A DNA stretch of 64,000 nucleotides from Agapetus fuscipes (GCA_951799405.1 OX637335.1:20712342-20776341); one strand, 5' to 3'. Numbered from the stretch's first letter, positions 10,171 to 21,686 are shown. Notes: a model not told the origin generated them from the sequence alone. Translations and numbers: made by a program.

Positions 10171-10857
10171 ACGGCATAGAACAACGATATAAAAAGTTGT
10201 TGTTACTCATGATCGAACATTGAAGGTTTATGAGGACTTTGGTGATTCATCAACGGATAGCGCAAAGGCTCGATTGGTGTAAAACGTACTAATGGTATCG
10301 CATTGTTTTATCCGATCCGATGTGTGGATGATTGGTAGGAAGTGTATTTTTACAGTATACGGAAGCCAGTTTGGAAGCCATACAACAAAAATTTCCAAGC
10401 AAAAGCTTTCATGAATCCGTTTCGTTTTTCCATTTTGTATGTCTGTTGTATAGTTGTGAAACCTTGACCATTCAAACTACGAATGGAGTCACGTAGAGGC
10501 ATTCAATTTGTAGATTTGGAGGAAGATGATCATGACAAAATGGGTCGAAAAAAGTCCAACGAAAAGGGGTAGCAGGAAGATGAAGAAATGAGCAAGCTTA
10601 AATCGCATTCAAAGTGAAAAACCATATTATAACTCCATTAGACATAGCCGCCTTTCTTAGGAACGTCTTTGAAAGAAAATATTCGGAAAACGAACGAAAA
10701 TTCAACCAAGAACTGCATACTTCCAGGATTTGAAGCGGCTTAACGATGTCCCCTACTACTCGCAGCTCAAGAGGATAGTTACCAACAACAGATAGTTGGC
10801 ACAACAAGGCACTGCCTTTAGAAAACTATAATAATAATTTATGGAGGTCATAACTCA

Positions 10858-10936
10858 CATCTATAATCTAAGTTGCAGATATATTAACATTCAAAGCTCA
10901 TATCAAATGCATGCCCACAAAACAAACACGTGTAAT
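10858..10936 (-). repeat. R290 tail-side fragment
   Basis: CTATAATCTAAGTTGCAGAT, AAGCTCATATCAAATGCATG and CCCACAAAACAAACACGTGT match the tail end of R290. The head side is truncated. Confidence 0.7.
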
Positions 10937-11179
10937 TAACACATCCAAAAATATATATAATGAAAAGCTACCTTATGGCTACTTTGACACGCCATTGCTT
11001 CCACATTACGTGGCTTCTTGCAATACAATTTTTCAAAACTGGTTATCGCTCGTTTTGTGTGCCACAAAATGCCCTTTATTCCGTCGTACCGAGGAGCCTG
11101 ATGTTAGAATTTCAATTACTTGCTCTCAATGAAGCGAGATTAGCTCCCACCACCCGCAGATTGCGGTGCCTCAAAAACC

Positions 11180-11844
11180 GGTGACAGGATGGAATGGCAC
11201 AGTGACAAAACGACACATGCCATAACGACATAAGACATAGCGACACATGACAGGATATCACAATGACAGTGCATCACATCACAAAACATCACTATGACAA
11301 AACATCACATGGCAAAACATCACATACCTAAAACATTACATAACGTATGGGTTCGCACTAGCCTAAGCACGCTGGTGTGTGTCGAATAATCTGGTAAAGT
11401 GTCGAACAATCCTAGTGGAAGTATGTACCATGTTCGAGAACATGCAAAAGTCATCTCTGCCGCCCATTTATATACGGTCAAAGATTCTGTAAGAGGGCCA
11501 GAGTTGCTTAGATCATTGGAACACGAATACCACTGTAAGCAGAGCGCGAAGAGTGTACTGATATCATGAACGATTTTGTGAAAAATAAATCTTATGAAAT
11601 AAATTTAAATCGCAATTAAATTAAAGAACCCCACGTAAAATCATAACAATACCATAAACGGCACATGACAAAACATCTTGTCTTGTGAGGTTTTGTCATT
11701 GTCATATATTTTCCTGTGATAATTTGTCATAGTGATGTTCTATCAAGTGTTGTTCTGTCATTGTGATGTTCTGTTATCTGTCGTTCCGTCATGTGTCGTT
11801 ACGTCACGTGTCGTTTTGTCACTGTGTCGTTTTACCATGGAACC
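11180..11844. mobile_element. FB fold-back element 1
   Basis: The left end GGTGACAGGATGGAATGGCA and right end TGTCGTTTTACCATGGAACC bound two inverted arms made of degenerate repeats (GACAAAACGACACATG and AACATCACATG units on the left; TGTCGTTTTGTC and GTGATGTTCTGTC on the right). The flanks are TCAAAAACC (11171-11179) and TTAAAAACC (11845-11853), an 8 of 9 match fitting a 9 bp target duplication. The middle is AT-rich and not coding. Long arms of subterminal repeats plus 9 bp duplications suggest a Mutator-like fold-back, by inference. Confidence 0.8.
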
Positions 11845-11924
11845 TTAAAAACCAACCCGATCCTAATTAACAAACAACCAAATTAATATCTGTAACCCAA
11901 GCATAAAAAAATCCTCCAACTCAC

Positions 11925-12012
11925 CCTAACGTTTCACCAAAAATGTACGCAAACTAAAACAGCGCAACGAGTGAGCGTTTTAGCTTTAACTAATTTTTGG
12001 TGGTCCAACTTC
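11925..12012. repeat. HP hairpin family copy
   Basis: ACGTTTCACCAAAAATGTAC, GCAAACTAAAACAGCGC and GTGAGCGTTTTAGCTTTAAC give the arm-loop-arm order of HP. Confidence 0.65.
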
Positions 12013-12419
12013 AACTTCAGATGTTCTGTGGAGTCAGATTCCATTGGAGGTAGAAAGCAGGCGCCTAATGAGATTTATCTGGCGCTGCTAATGGAATAAT
12101 AAAATTGATAACAAAATATTATGCTATCTAGGCCTACATTTTCTTCGTATTTTGTGCCCTGCCAATTGCCATGGGTCTTGGTATACTGTAACATAAGAAG
12201 CCTTCTTCAATTTCTGATACTCACCCTTGACATATCTTCATTCACATGCCTCCTTGATTCAATTCTTTACTGGACGCTCTCGTTACTTCTTGTTTTTTTT
12301 TAATACAACCATATATTTTATACAACTTCCAATGTTTCAACCCTTAACTAAGACTTAAGACAGTTATCCGACTGGTTATTAAAACATTCTACATAATGCA
12401 GTTGGAACTTATCTACTTT

Positions 12420-12630
12420 GATTCCATCTTCTTCTTCTTCGATGGTCCTCCAGCTCATAGCTCCCCTTGGCCTCCATCAGCCTTCGCCTCCAACTCCTCC
12501 TGTCTACCGCTGCGGCTTCCTAGTCTGTCACCTGCAGTAGTTGGTTTGCGTCCTTCGCACAGATCACGTCCTTCCTCACCTCATCCTCCCATCTCAGCCT
12601 AGATCTGCCAACTCTTCTTTTCCCCCCCGA
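12420..12630 (-). pseudogene. LINE C-terminal fragment
   Basis: On the minus strand the translation reads RRVGRSRLRWEDEVRKDV, then AAAVDRRSWRRRLMEAKGSY, with a stop in between. R.RLRWEDxVRxD followed by A..DRxxWRxxxxEAK is the usual end of ORF2 of insect non-LTR elements. It is decayed and short. Confidence 0.65.
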
Positions 12631-13684
12631 ATTCCATAAGAAGTCAAAATATTGATAGATGCATATTGATGTCCCATTGTTTTAAAGAAATTTTAAATAA
12701 CCTTAAAGATTTCTGTCCGATTCAAATACATCAAGGGTTTGATCGTATTGCTAGTCAAATGGAACAACTGAAAAATAATTAGATATATTTTTTATAACAA
12801 TGAGGTCGGCACGTGAATTGACAAATTTGTGCGTCACCCGACCTCCAAGACTGCAAGGGAACAGGCATACAAATATTTTGATATTGGTTTTTAAGGACGG
12901 TATAGTCCCATACAAGATTGATGTGTGCTCGCCAAGAAAAAAATGACCTCATTGCAACGGGAAAAACATCTTTTAAAAAAAATCAATGCAAACCTGATTT
13001 TAAAGATACAAATAGAAAATATACTTAAGAAATATCAAGATGAATCCATCACTTCTGATTTTTCTGCAATAATAATGAAACCAAATAATAATAATACTGC
13101 AATTTCGATTGATTTCCTTCAATTTCGTACACATTTTTTCTACACTAATTCACCATCGGATTCTACGAATCCACCCTCTCAACACAATATAGATACCTAT
13201 TACCTGAATCGATTGGATTTGGGGTTGTCGAGTCGAATCTGAGAAAGCAATAATGGCGTCTCATCCCTTCGAGGGCAAAATTAATATCCGGCCAACATCT
13301 GCTATGCGGCCCTTGCGATTCCATGGTAGACCGACACAGTGACAGAACGACACATGACATAACGACACATGACATAATGACGCATGACATAACGACACAT
13401 GACTGAACGACACATGACAGAACATCACAATGACATAAAACATCACATGACAAAACATGAGAAAATGGAAGTATATAATGTGCATATACTATCACGTATA
13501 ATTAAAAAAAATATCGCCTCCGATTATCATTATTAGATTAAATAAAAAACCTAACTAAGCTGCGCATAAAGAAGGAGTCGTAAAGGACGTGTGGAGGCAA
13601 AATAAATGTTTGTGATGTTTTTTCATGTGCGGTTTATGGTATGTTCTGTTATAGGTATGTGATGTTTTGTCATGTGATGATTTT

Positions 13685-13780
13685 TTTTAAAGAAATCCTG
13701 TGCGGGAGACTCCCTAGATTCTAGAGACTCTAGGTGTCCATGACACTTGTTGTAGTGCCGCAGAGGTGATTTGGGATATG
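13685..13780. repeat. Dispersed repeat piece inside FB2
   Basis: AAATCCTGTGCGGGAGACTC and GTGCCGCAGAGGTG are inverted relatives of the repeat at 5576-5710 and 42860-42990. Confidence 0.5.
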
Positions 13781-13885
13781 AAGGAATTGAAAGAGGTATG
13801 TAAGGATAGAAAGAAATGGAGACAGCTCTCTAGAGGCTCAGGCCACCCCTAGCGGAACGGCGACAGAGTTACAGTTACAGGATAC
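13781..13885 (+). pseudogene. LINE 3' end inside FB2
   Basis: The translation has ELKEVCKDRKKWRQLSRGSG followed by a 3' sequence CACCCCTAGCGGAACGGCGA and a GTTACA tandem tail. EVCxDRxxWR is the last conserved motif of RTE-like insect LINEs. The copy at 14590-14815 has the same 3' tail. Confidence 0.65.
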
Positions 13886-14042
13886 ACTGCCATTTTGATG
13901 TACTGTCATTGTGATGTTCTGTCATGTATCGTTCTGTCATGCGCCGTTCTGTCATGTGTTGCTATGGCATGTGTTGTTTTGTCACGGTGCCGTTCTATCC
14001 TGTCACCGGCCCAAGCAAAGGATCTTCGAATAAGCGAGCAGT

Positions 14043-14167
14043 ACATTTCAAGTTCAAACTCAACCAGAGCGTTTACTAAAATATGCATTGAAACTAAAAT
14101 TGCGACTCCAGGCAGCGTTTTAGTTTCCATTGATTCTTTTGGTAAAACGTGACGTCATGTACTTGGG
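14043..14167. repeat. HP hairpin family copy
   Basis: TTCAAACTCAACCAGAGCG begins the left arm, and AGCGTTTTAGTTTCCATTGA with TTTTGGTAAAACGTG forms the right. TGTACTTGGGGT follows, the recurring motif downstream of HP copies. Confidence 0.7.
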
Positions 14168-14589
14168 GTTGGGGGATAAAAATCGCTCAGCGGTCTCGTC
14201 TCACCCCTCATTAATGATAGGGGAGGTTCGCGCTTGTTAGAGGTGCCGATATAAGTGAGATATAAAAAATAATTTGAGGAACCAGAGGTGAAAATTGAAG
14301 GCTCAATTAAAAAGTGAATTTTTAAATTGGGGGGTTTTGAAGGCTGATAACATGGCGTGATCTTGGTAGATGATCGCATTATGAAAAAAAAACTGTATAC
14401 AAAATAAATATATACAAACTGATCCATATTGACTTTTTGCTCTGTGGAAAGTAAAGCCTGATCCTTGCTCAATGTGTTTTTGCACAAGTCTGCAACAGAG
14501 ATTGGTGTGCGTGCTTTTGCAATTGCAACGCCAACGGTATCGGTATGACATCGACTGCCTTGTGTAGTTAGAGATTGCCGACAACGGTG

Positions 14590-14820
14590 GAAATGGAAAA
14601 GTTGAAGAGTATGACAGGAAAATCCCTAAGAGATAGAGTTAGGAATTAACGGGTAAAAGACAAGTGCAAGTTGAAAGAGGATGTGAAAGTAAAGGTACAA
14701 AATAATGTGATGAGATGGTTCGAGCATGTAGAAAGAATGGATGATGAAAGGTACACAAAATGTTTATGGAAATGTGAAAGGACTAGCGGAATGGTGACAG
14801 AGTTACAGTTACAGTCAATT
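14590..14820 (+). pseudogene. LINE RT C-terminal fragment
   Basis: LKSMTGKSLRDRVRN, a stop, then DVKVKVQNNVMRWFEHVERM and DDERYTKCLWKCERTSG match the region of the fragment at 731-990 (MRWFRHLERKDDEQLTKKVY). An internal deletion removes the RGRxRKxW part. It ends in a GTTACA tandem tail. Confidence 0.75.
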
Positions 14821-15149
14821 CAAGAGACGTCTCAAGACCGATTTGTTCACCTAAATTTTTGGGGAGTGACAATGTCACAGACGGCACTAATGAAAAAAGT
14901 CAAGTGATCCATCAAAATCATCATCGTCATGTGAAGTAAAAATGCGAGAAGAAAATTAAGAGGCAACAAGGATAGCAAGCACTAACAATATTCTGATGGT
15001 CTGTAACCAAGATGGTTTATGATTTTGGTGAGTCATGATTCTGAGGCTTCCGTCATCCTCATCATCAGAGGTTACCGCCGCCGCATAAAAGCGCAAGGTG
15101 TTACATACATTTTGTAGTTTTTTGGAGCGAATCATCACGGACACATAAT

Positions 15150-18100
15150 AACACTATCATTGGCAAAGTCATTAAATATAAGAAGGTAATTGCCAGCAAT
15201 TTGATAAACGAGATCTCACCTTTTCAAAAAAAAAAATACAAAAATTACACCTCTTGTTAGATTTTAGAGTGGATGATCTAGTTAGCGGCCGAATGCCACA
15301 TTTCAAGTCATCGTGATATCAAATGATTATAGACTATTATATTTTCTGGCACCAAGTCTGAGGCGCTTTTGTTCCTCAATCCCTCTGATTTTAAAATTGG
15401 ACGTCCCATTTTACTGTATTGTTATCGTAACAGCTGCATGAGACAGTTGGAAATATAGTAAGCATTAACAAAAAGCTCAGTTTCCAAAAGGCTCAGTGTC
15501 CGAAAGACAGTGTTTTACAAGCCTTGGTCTTCAAAAACTGGCTATCTTTTGATATGATGACTCTGTGAACCAGCTAGAAACTAGTAATATAGTCTGTGAT
15601 ATGAACCACTAGATATGATCAGTTATGGTTGAAAAGTTATCCAATGCCTTCATGATACATCCCAGAAGCAACTTGTGAGCATACCAAGGTGTGGTGCGGG
15701 TAATATCAAAGTATTGGGAATTGTTGGAGCACGCGATATCTACAATTAGCAGAGTAGGTTGGACCGGTTTGCGTGTCTTCTTTAGTTTAATGTACTAGGT
15801 TTAAGTACCTTCCTCTTATTCTGATACTATCTACTATGACTTCATCTTCACTTCAACTATCAGCTACAACTGTTTCTCATTTTGGATGACATGTCCGAAT
15901 TTGAACTGTATTTTTCTTTCTAGTGTCATAAAACTTCTTTATTAGTTACTTTGATCGTCCTTGTAGCCTTTGTCTGCTTCTCGTTCAATCACTTTGGATC
16001 GGTCGGTAGACAAAAACTTTTCCTTAGGTCTGTTCTTTCCAGAGGACGCTAGATCATTTTGATCACTTCTATCTCTCTACATCATCCAACCATCTTGTAT
16101 AAGGTCTTCTTTGTGCCTTTTCTGTGCCTCTCGATGTTCACATTTCAAAAGGTTGTAATTTATTCACCGCGTACCATACAGTTAACACTAGACTCGCTTG
16201 ACCGGTCACTGTCCGTACAATCTAAAGATAATAATAATTGCAATTGCAAAGGTGGTATGCATTTCACTTTTCCGTTGTCGATCTGAAGATAGCGCCCATT
16301 GTGGTGCCGACACCGTGTACAGCTATGGCAGCCAGGCGTCCACTATGTACTATGATTGTGGGCACATTAGGTGAGGTTGCCTCCCATATACAGAATTAAG
16401 GCTGTACCTACCTACATGGCGGCGGAACCTCTCTTACAGGTTTTAGTACTGGAATCGTTGCGGAGGTATCGCCGTGGACAGGGTTGCAACAAGATAGCAG
16501 CAAAATAATGTTGATCAAAATATCTTGAGAGACTGCAGAAACACACTTCCCCTAATCTTGATTTTAATCTCAATGAATATGTATCGAGAAGACGTGCCGC
16601 TCCAAGAAAACTTAAAGACTTTGCTGAATATTAACTCCGACTGATTCAAACTACATTAGGTCATGTTCAATGTTCATTAAGTGCTTTCATGTGTTGGTCA
16701 AAATGACATGAATTTCTCGGATCGTCCACTATAACTAGACAATAGTCTTTCGAGGTTTCGTTAGTTTTTACAAAAATACATCATATTTTCCCCCTTTTTA
16801 AAAGTTGTTTGGTCACATATAGCAACGAATTCTTGGTTTAACAGGCAATTAAATGTCATTCCTTCCAAGGATCAGACTTCCAAAAACAGTCAGCTTATCT
16901 GAGATAATGCAAGTTTAACTATTTTATGTTGAAGATTATGAAACGTAGGTATAATGGAGCAAAAAAATAGACGATAAGTGTTGTGTCGGTCCTGCGCATG
17001 TGCAACAAACCGAATCTAAGTTTCTGGCGGCGGCACTCGGTACAATCAAAGTGAGGAATAATAATAATACAATAATAAATAGGTAGGTGAGAAGTAAAGA
17101 AGCGGTCTGCACATCAAAGGAACCGCTTTATAGGAGCGGAGGGGGGAGGGGGGGCTAAGTCGGCGGAGAGCAAGACTTACAACAATTTGAGCGCCATATT
17201 TGTTATCAATTGAAACCTCGCATCTGGTCTATAGACTATGAATCATCCAACAACATCAAATAAAGCATTGACTTTTCAAGATGGTATATGTTTCTGAAAC
17301 AACAGCTGTCACATCATCTATGTCCATACCATCTTGATTTTTGAGTCTTTCCTATTCTACAGATACAAAACTGTCCATTGATTGGTATTTTGCAGCAATG
17401 CTCATAAACCAAAATGGTGACTAACGCATTTGTTTTTATGTAATGATTACTACGATTATTATTCATACATTTAAGTTACACCTTATCTGACAGTAAAGTT
17501 GTCATCACAAAGACTCTTCTCTACATAAAGATTTGATTGACCAGAGATTTGTTTTTTAGACCACACACTCTCAGGACCTTTTAGATGGGCAATTATGGGT
17601 TGCTTCTTGCTTGGAAAACCTCCTGGACAGTTCTTTCACTGATAACATTAATTTTTGCCTTGGTTGAATAACACGTAGTACTTATAATTTATTTGTACTC
17701 CGTCAACAATTACTTCTACACATTACTATATCATTCTACCAGAGTACCCGCGAATCCCAATAGACGTTTGATCCATGTTTTAGATTACTACAATTTATTG
17801 ATTGGAGAGTTGTTTTCCGGGATATGTTGGTGTGTTCTTTTGGAGCTGAAGCTTCCAGACTATGCCAATATCTACGATGGACTTTCTCAGTGTGTTGGTC
17901 AAACTGGTATCCCCAAATACGCAAAGCAAATCTCCAGTATCAACTGTCGACCGTGAGAGCCTAGGCCCTAGAGCTTCTATTAAATAATTAGTTTCACAGC
18001 AATCTTTGGATCATGCTACAAACGCAATCAAACCTATTTGGTAACTTAGCGATTGGTCCCACACTTGAACTGCAGTCTTACTGCCCTGCCCTCGGCCATC

Positions 18101-18850
18101 CGCTCGCTCGCTTTGAAGACTTCGTTTTGCCGACACTGAGGTGCGAATTATGTTATGACAGGGATCGCCAAGAGCGGCCTTATTTGTGACCGCTGCCCGG
18201 CGTTTACAAACGCTTTAACTTTGTTTAATTTTTTACGCCTTTTTGTATTGTTTTCCGAGTTTTTTTATTTTATTATTCATCGCTGGATGATTCTACCATT
18301 TCAGCATTATTGCCTTCTGCTGCTTGAACTAATCGCAAAGCGGAACCAATTCTGGATTCGCTGGCAACACATAGATTGGAGATTTCTGATTAGACACTGT
18401 TTTTCAGCATTAATTTTATCACATTTAATTCTTGAGCGCTTTCGACGATGTTAATTCGTCATTATCAAGATAATACTGAAAATAAGAATTAAAAACTACA
18501 ATTAAAAACAACTACATCACATCACGGAACTGATGAATCAACTTATTGCTTCCCTGTATTTTGTCCCTTTTTTGGCAAGTACCTAATAATTCCTCTTTTT
18601 TTAATTTTTTAGACACAAAAACAATGGCTACGTTATATGTGTGCAAATCTGTGCATCTTCACCATTATTAATTATTAATTAACTCTCGTCCCGTAAGTCT
18701 TGCTCCCGAATACACATTGTTGTATTGTGTTCTGTTTTGTTATCTCTTTAATGACGTATGATACGTCTACTTGCAAATCCCATTCAATAACGATTTTGGA
18801 TGATTTTAATTTGATTTAATTTTCTTTGGTCTGTAATACATACGAGTAGG
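15150..18850. other. Long stretch with almost no recognised feature
   Basis: There is no SINE, R290, FB or HP copy that I could find. ORFs are short (at most about 100 codons at 18155-18454) and unrecognised. It contains G-rich runs near 17141-17155 and a possible retroelement C-terminus near 16515. As the longest stretch free of visible repeats, it is where a diverged exon or a regulatory region would be sought. Confidence 0.45.
16515..16632 (+). pseudogene. Possible retroelement polyprotein C-terminus
   Basis: A 38-codon open stretch between stops ends LNEYVSRRRAAPRKLKDFAE then Y and stop. A basic R-rich run followed by P..L.DF/Y and stop resembles the ends of some LTR retroelement polyproteins. 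This is weak, with no upstream domain seen. Confidence 0.25.
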
Positions 18851-18857
18851 TAATATC

Positions 18858-19116
18858 GATATCTAATCTAATCTAATCTAAGCTGCAAAGATATATATCA
18901 TTTAAGATTTATATTAAATGCATTCCCACAAGCAGACATGTATAATTTCGCGCTAACACATGCCGCATGTGGACCTACAATATAAAAACCCAATCTCAAA
19001 TGAACATAAGCTCTGCAACTCTTGCCGTCCTTCCCTGAAACAGGAGTGACATTGGCAAAGTGAACCATTTTTTACAGTATGGGTGGTCAGCCGCATACCA
19101 ACCTATAAGTCAAGGA
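18858..19116 (-). repeat. R290 copy, full length
   Basis: On the plus strand it reads a (TCTAA)n tail, then CTAAGCTGCAAAGATATATA, GCATTCCCACAAGCAGACAT, TCTTGCCGTCCTTCCC, TTACAGTATGGGTGGTCAGC and CCAACCTATAAGTCAAGGAA. It is one of the best complete copies, with a subtype GCATTCCCACAAGCAG shared with 34199 and 42538. Confidence 0.9.
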
Positions 19117-19821
19117 ACATCCCTTTCTTAATTCTTAAATAAAATCAATAAATATCTACACTTCTAGGATAAAAAAAAACATAATAATTATACCTGTAGG
19201 TACTTATCAAAGTATGTAACAGTTTGTTGAATATCCCTGTTTACAAAAAAAAACTAGTCTGATTACTTTTTAATAGCACTTACATACTTATTTTTTGCAC
19301 GGCATTAAAATAATTAATAGATGCAAAAAATGAGTAAAAAATACATACGATAGCAATAAAGATAAGATTAAAAAAATATGCAGGAGCCGGGGTACCTACT
19401 GCTTCGCTATAAATTTGTTATTATTGAAATTTTATGGACCAATACTTTTTGCTCGTCTCTAGAAGTGCATGAATAAAGAAGTATGTTGGTAGGTATATCA
19501 TTATTCGTTTTATTTTCTCTCGGTATTGGAATTTGATTTCCAAGAAGTGCTTAGATGCTCAAAATTAATATTCAGATTCTTTTTGAAGAAGTCCTCCTTT
19601 TTATTAGATTACCATCTATCCGTTTTTATATTATTTTTATATTTCGTAGCCGCAAGCTCTATCATTTTTATTTTCAGAAGACAGAATAATCCGCTTCAAA
19701 ATAAAAATAAGTAAGATTTATACTTGTGTTACTAGTTATTTTTTTATGTCTTACTCCATTCATCTTATTGTTTAGTTACTAAACTTTAGTAAGTGCATGT
19801 AACAACTCGAGAATATGCTTA

Positions 19822-20286
19822 TGGGGCTTCCACACGCTTGCCTCAAACGCCTTGAGTCAAGGGCTTGCAAGCTCTTGGAAAACCAAACAGGGTCATCCAC
19901 ACGCTTGTGCGTGCGTCTGTGTGTGTTAGAATAAGCAAGCATGGTGGACGTCCAGCTTTTAGCTATAACATTTGGATAAACTTATTTTTATTTAAAAAAA
20001 AAACAAAACAAAAAGAGAGAAACTAAAAAGAAACGAATAATTCGGCAAAGACGATGGTGGATGATCAAAATTCATAGAAACCGTACCGCACCAGAATGCG
20101 CGCGCACAAGTATGTGTGTGCCTGGCATACGCATGCGTGAATTCCCTTTGACTTGCGTCAAAAAACCGACTCTGGTCGGATCGGCGACAAGCTGAGCCAA
20201 GGCGGCTTAAGCCACGCCCCCAGCTGAGCCAAACGGCCGTCCACACGCTCGACTTGGCCGAGGTTGGCAAGCGTGTGGATGCCCCA
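19822..20286 (+). mobile_element. HARB-1: Harbinger-like element with transposase remnant
   Basis: The TIRs are TGGGGCTTCCACACGCTTGC and its complement GGCAAGCGTGTGGATGCCCC. The flanks are TTA on both sides (19819-19821, 20287-20289), the usual PIF/Harbinger duplication. Inside, ATG at 19941 starts MVDVQLLAITFG before a stop. In another frame at about 20022-20085 the translation gives KKKRIIRQRRWWMIKIHRNR. A start of M.D.QLLA followed by a basic run and RRWW is how Harbinger transposases begin. The rest of the gene is gone, so this is a 465 bp deletion derivative. The transposase reading is inference from short motifs. Confidence 0.8.
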
Positions 20287-20459
20287 TTAGAGATAGCATT
20301 ATAATATTAATTATATAGTACAGATAATATTATTACGACCATGGATATTACTTCCTCCATGATAACGACTACAAAAATACATAGGTACCTACTTCAAATG
20401 ATATTGTATGGAATATGAAGAGTTTAGCTTCGAGCTGTTAGACATAGATGGCAGTAGCG

Positions 20460-20527
20460 CGCAGCGTAACACGTACGCCAAGCGTCACACTGTACGGTTA
20501 TAAGCCCTAGTGAGCGCTGAAGAAAGC
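20460..20527 (+). promoter_or_regulatory. U1 upstream region with TTATAA at about -30
   Basis: Just upstream of the U1 start is GCAGCGTAACACGTACGCCA (where a PSE-like element would lie, about -67 to -48). TTATAA follows at 20498-20503. Insect U1 genes are usually TATA-less Pol II genes, so the TTATAA is worth noting. The PSE call is by position only. Confidence 0.4.
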
Positions 20528-20689
20528 ATACTTACCTGGCGTAGGGGATACCGTGATCAACAAGGCGGTTCCCCCAGGGCGAGGCTCTTCCATTGCACTT
20601 CGGTTGGGCTGACCCTTGCGATTATCCCTAATGCGGATAACTCGGGCGCGTAATTTTTGGTAGTCGGGACTGCGTACGCGCTGTCCCGA
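20528..20689 (+). ncRNA. U1: U1 spliceosomal snRNA
   Basis: U1 snRNA base-pairs with 5' splice sites in the U1 snRNP. The 5' end ATACTTACCTGG is the invariant splice-site-pairing segment. Stem-loop I lies in GGGGATACCGTGATCAACAA and the bases after it. Stem-loop II carries the U1A-binding ATTGCAC (CCATTGCACTTCGG). Stem-loop III lies in CGATTATCCCTAATGCGGAT. The Sm site AATTTTTGG is at 20652-20660. Stem-loop IV (CGGGACTGCG...CGCTGTCCCG) closes the RNA. Length is about 162 nt, as expected. The stem-loop I loop reads GATCAACAAGG where most animals have GATCACGAAGG, two changes in the U1-70K binding loop, so this may be a variant or a young pseudogene. The T5 run in the Sm site would stop Pol III, so Pol II transcription is expected. 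Confidence 0.9.
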
Positions 20690-21210
20690 ACCTCTAAATA
20701 AAACATTACTTCGCGATTCGCATCAACTGTTGCCTCACACGCTTTCTAAGCTTTACAAAGGGTGTAGTTGAGCGTATGGCGCATTTTTTGCAGAATTGCA
20801 AGGACTCGTGGGCCGTGGCCGATCCGTCCGAGCGTCGGTTTTCCGACACGAGTCAAAGGGAATTGCCGCAAGCGCTTGCAACGCAGCCACACGCTTGTGC
20901 GAGTTCATTCTGATCGGTAAGAAGTAGGCGCGTGCTATTTTCAAATTCTCTGTCATAAGAAATTATATAAGATTCCGCTATCATTAATTCTTCCTTGACA
21001 ACCTATGTCTACCAAAATGAAATTATAATTGCTATCAACTTGACTTATAGGTTGCTATGAGGCTGACCACCCATACTGTAAAAAATGTCACCCCTGTTTC
21101 AGGGCAGTTGTGGGGCTTATGTTCATTTGAGGCTTGGATTTTATTTGTAAGTACACATTCAGCATTTGTAAGCGCAAACTACACGTGTTGGTTTGTGGGC
21201 ATACATCTGA

Positions 21211-21499
21211 TGGGGCATCCACACGCTTGCGGCGAGTAGTTTATGAGCTAGACGTATGAAACCTTACCTCATCTACTTACTACCAGGCAGAGACATGGTA
21301 AGGCTGGTAGTTTGCATCGAGTACATGATTTTTTCACAGATCTTCCTTTTCCTATCCTGGAGCGTTTTGGATCTGTGAAAAAATCATGTACACGATGCAA
21401 ACTACCAGCCTGACCATGTCTCTGCGAGGTAAGGTTTCATACGTCTAGCTCTAAAACTACTCACCGCAAGGCGCTTGCCGCAAGCGTGTGGATGCCTCA
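21211..21499. mobile_element. HARB-2: palindromic Harbinger-like MITE
   Basis: The TIR is TGGGGCATCCACACGCTTGC and its near complement GCAAGCGTGTGGATGCCTCA. TGA flanks both sides (21208-21210 and 21500-21502). The arms are inverted copies over more than 100 bp, sharing GAGCTAGACGTATGAAACC and GTACATGATTTTTTCACAG, with a short loop TTCCTTTTCCTATCCTGG. It is the same subfamily as 21847-22119. Confidence 0.88.
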
Positions 21500-21502
21500 T
21501 GA

Positions 21503-21686
21503 TGGGGCTTCCACACGCTTGCCAACCCATCTCAAGTCAAGCGCACAGTGTGTCGTCTAGAACATGCTAGCTGGACAAAATTGGACAAAATGAGTCCATT
21601 AGACAAAATTTTGTCCAGCTAGCATGTTCTAGACGACACACTGTGCGCTTGACTTGAGATGGGTTGGCAAGCGTGTGGAAGCCCCA
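21503..21686. mobile_element. HARB-3: perfect-arm palindromic Harbinger-like MITE
   Basis: The TIR is TGGGGCTTCCACACGCTTGC, with TGA on both sides (21500-21502 and 21687-21689). The two arms are identical inverted copies for 80 bp, through ATGCTAGCTGGACAAAATT, around a centre of about 24 bp. Such identity points to recent insertion or recent arm homogenisation. The insertion abuts HARB-2 and reuses the duplicated TGA. Confidence 0.9.

Larger units (their letters stand above)
13317..14007. mobile_element. FB fold-back element 2 with nested insertions
   Basis: The left end GATTCCATGGTAGACCGACA and right end CCGTTCTATCCTGTCACC are the same two distinct FB termini, in opposite orientation to FB1. 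The flanks GGCCCTTGC and GGCCCAAGC agree at 7 of 9 bases. The right arm is interrupted at about 13681-13885 by a dispersed repeat piece and a LINE 3' end. Confidence 0.8.

Noticed and set aside
12121..12303. Hydrophobic 60-codon ORF as a membrane peptide
   Set aside because: No start context, no homologue recognised, and such hydrophobic ORFs are expected by chance in T-rich DNA.
12925..13242. 105-codon ORF MLAKKKMTSLQREKHLL... as a gene
   Set aside because: No recognisable domain, AT-rich codons and Asn runs typical of chance ORFs. It ends next to an FB element.
13163..13495. ORFs rich in CHVSLCHVSF-type repeats (also at 46786-47118, 46989-47357 and 47780)
   Set aside because: These are translations of the fold-back repeat arms, not proteins.
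16059..16286. ORF with a Ser/Leu-rich start near a repeat-free region
   Set aside because: No recognisable domain; likely chance.
18155..18454. 99-codon ORF in the repeat-poor stretch as an exon
   Set aside because: T-rich, hydrophobic, no known motif and no splice context that I could defend.
18841..18885. (TCTAA)n / (TTAGA)n as telomeric repeat
   Set aside because: The insect telomere unit is TTAGG. This is the variable tail of R290 and is only a few units long.
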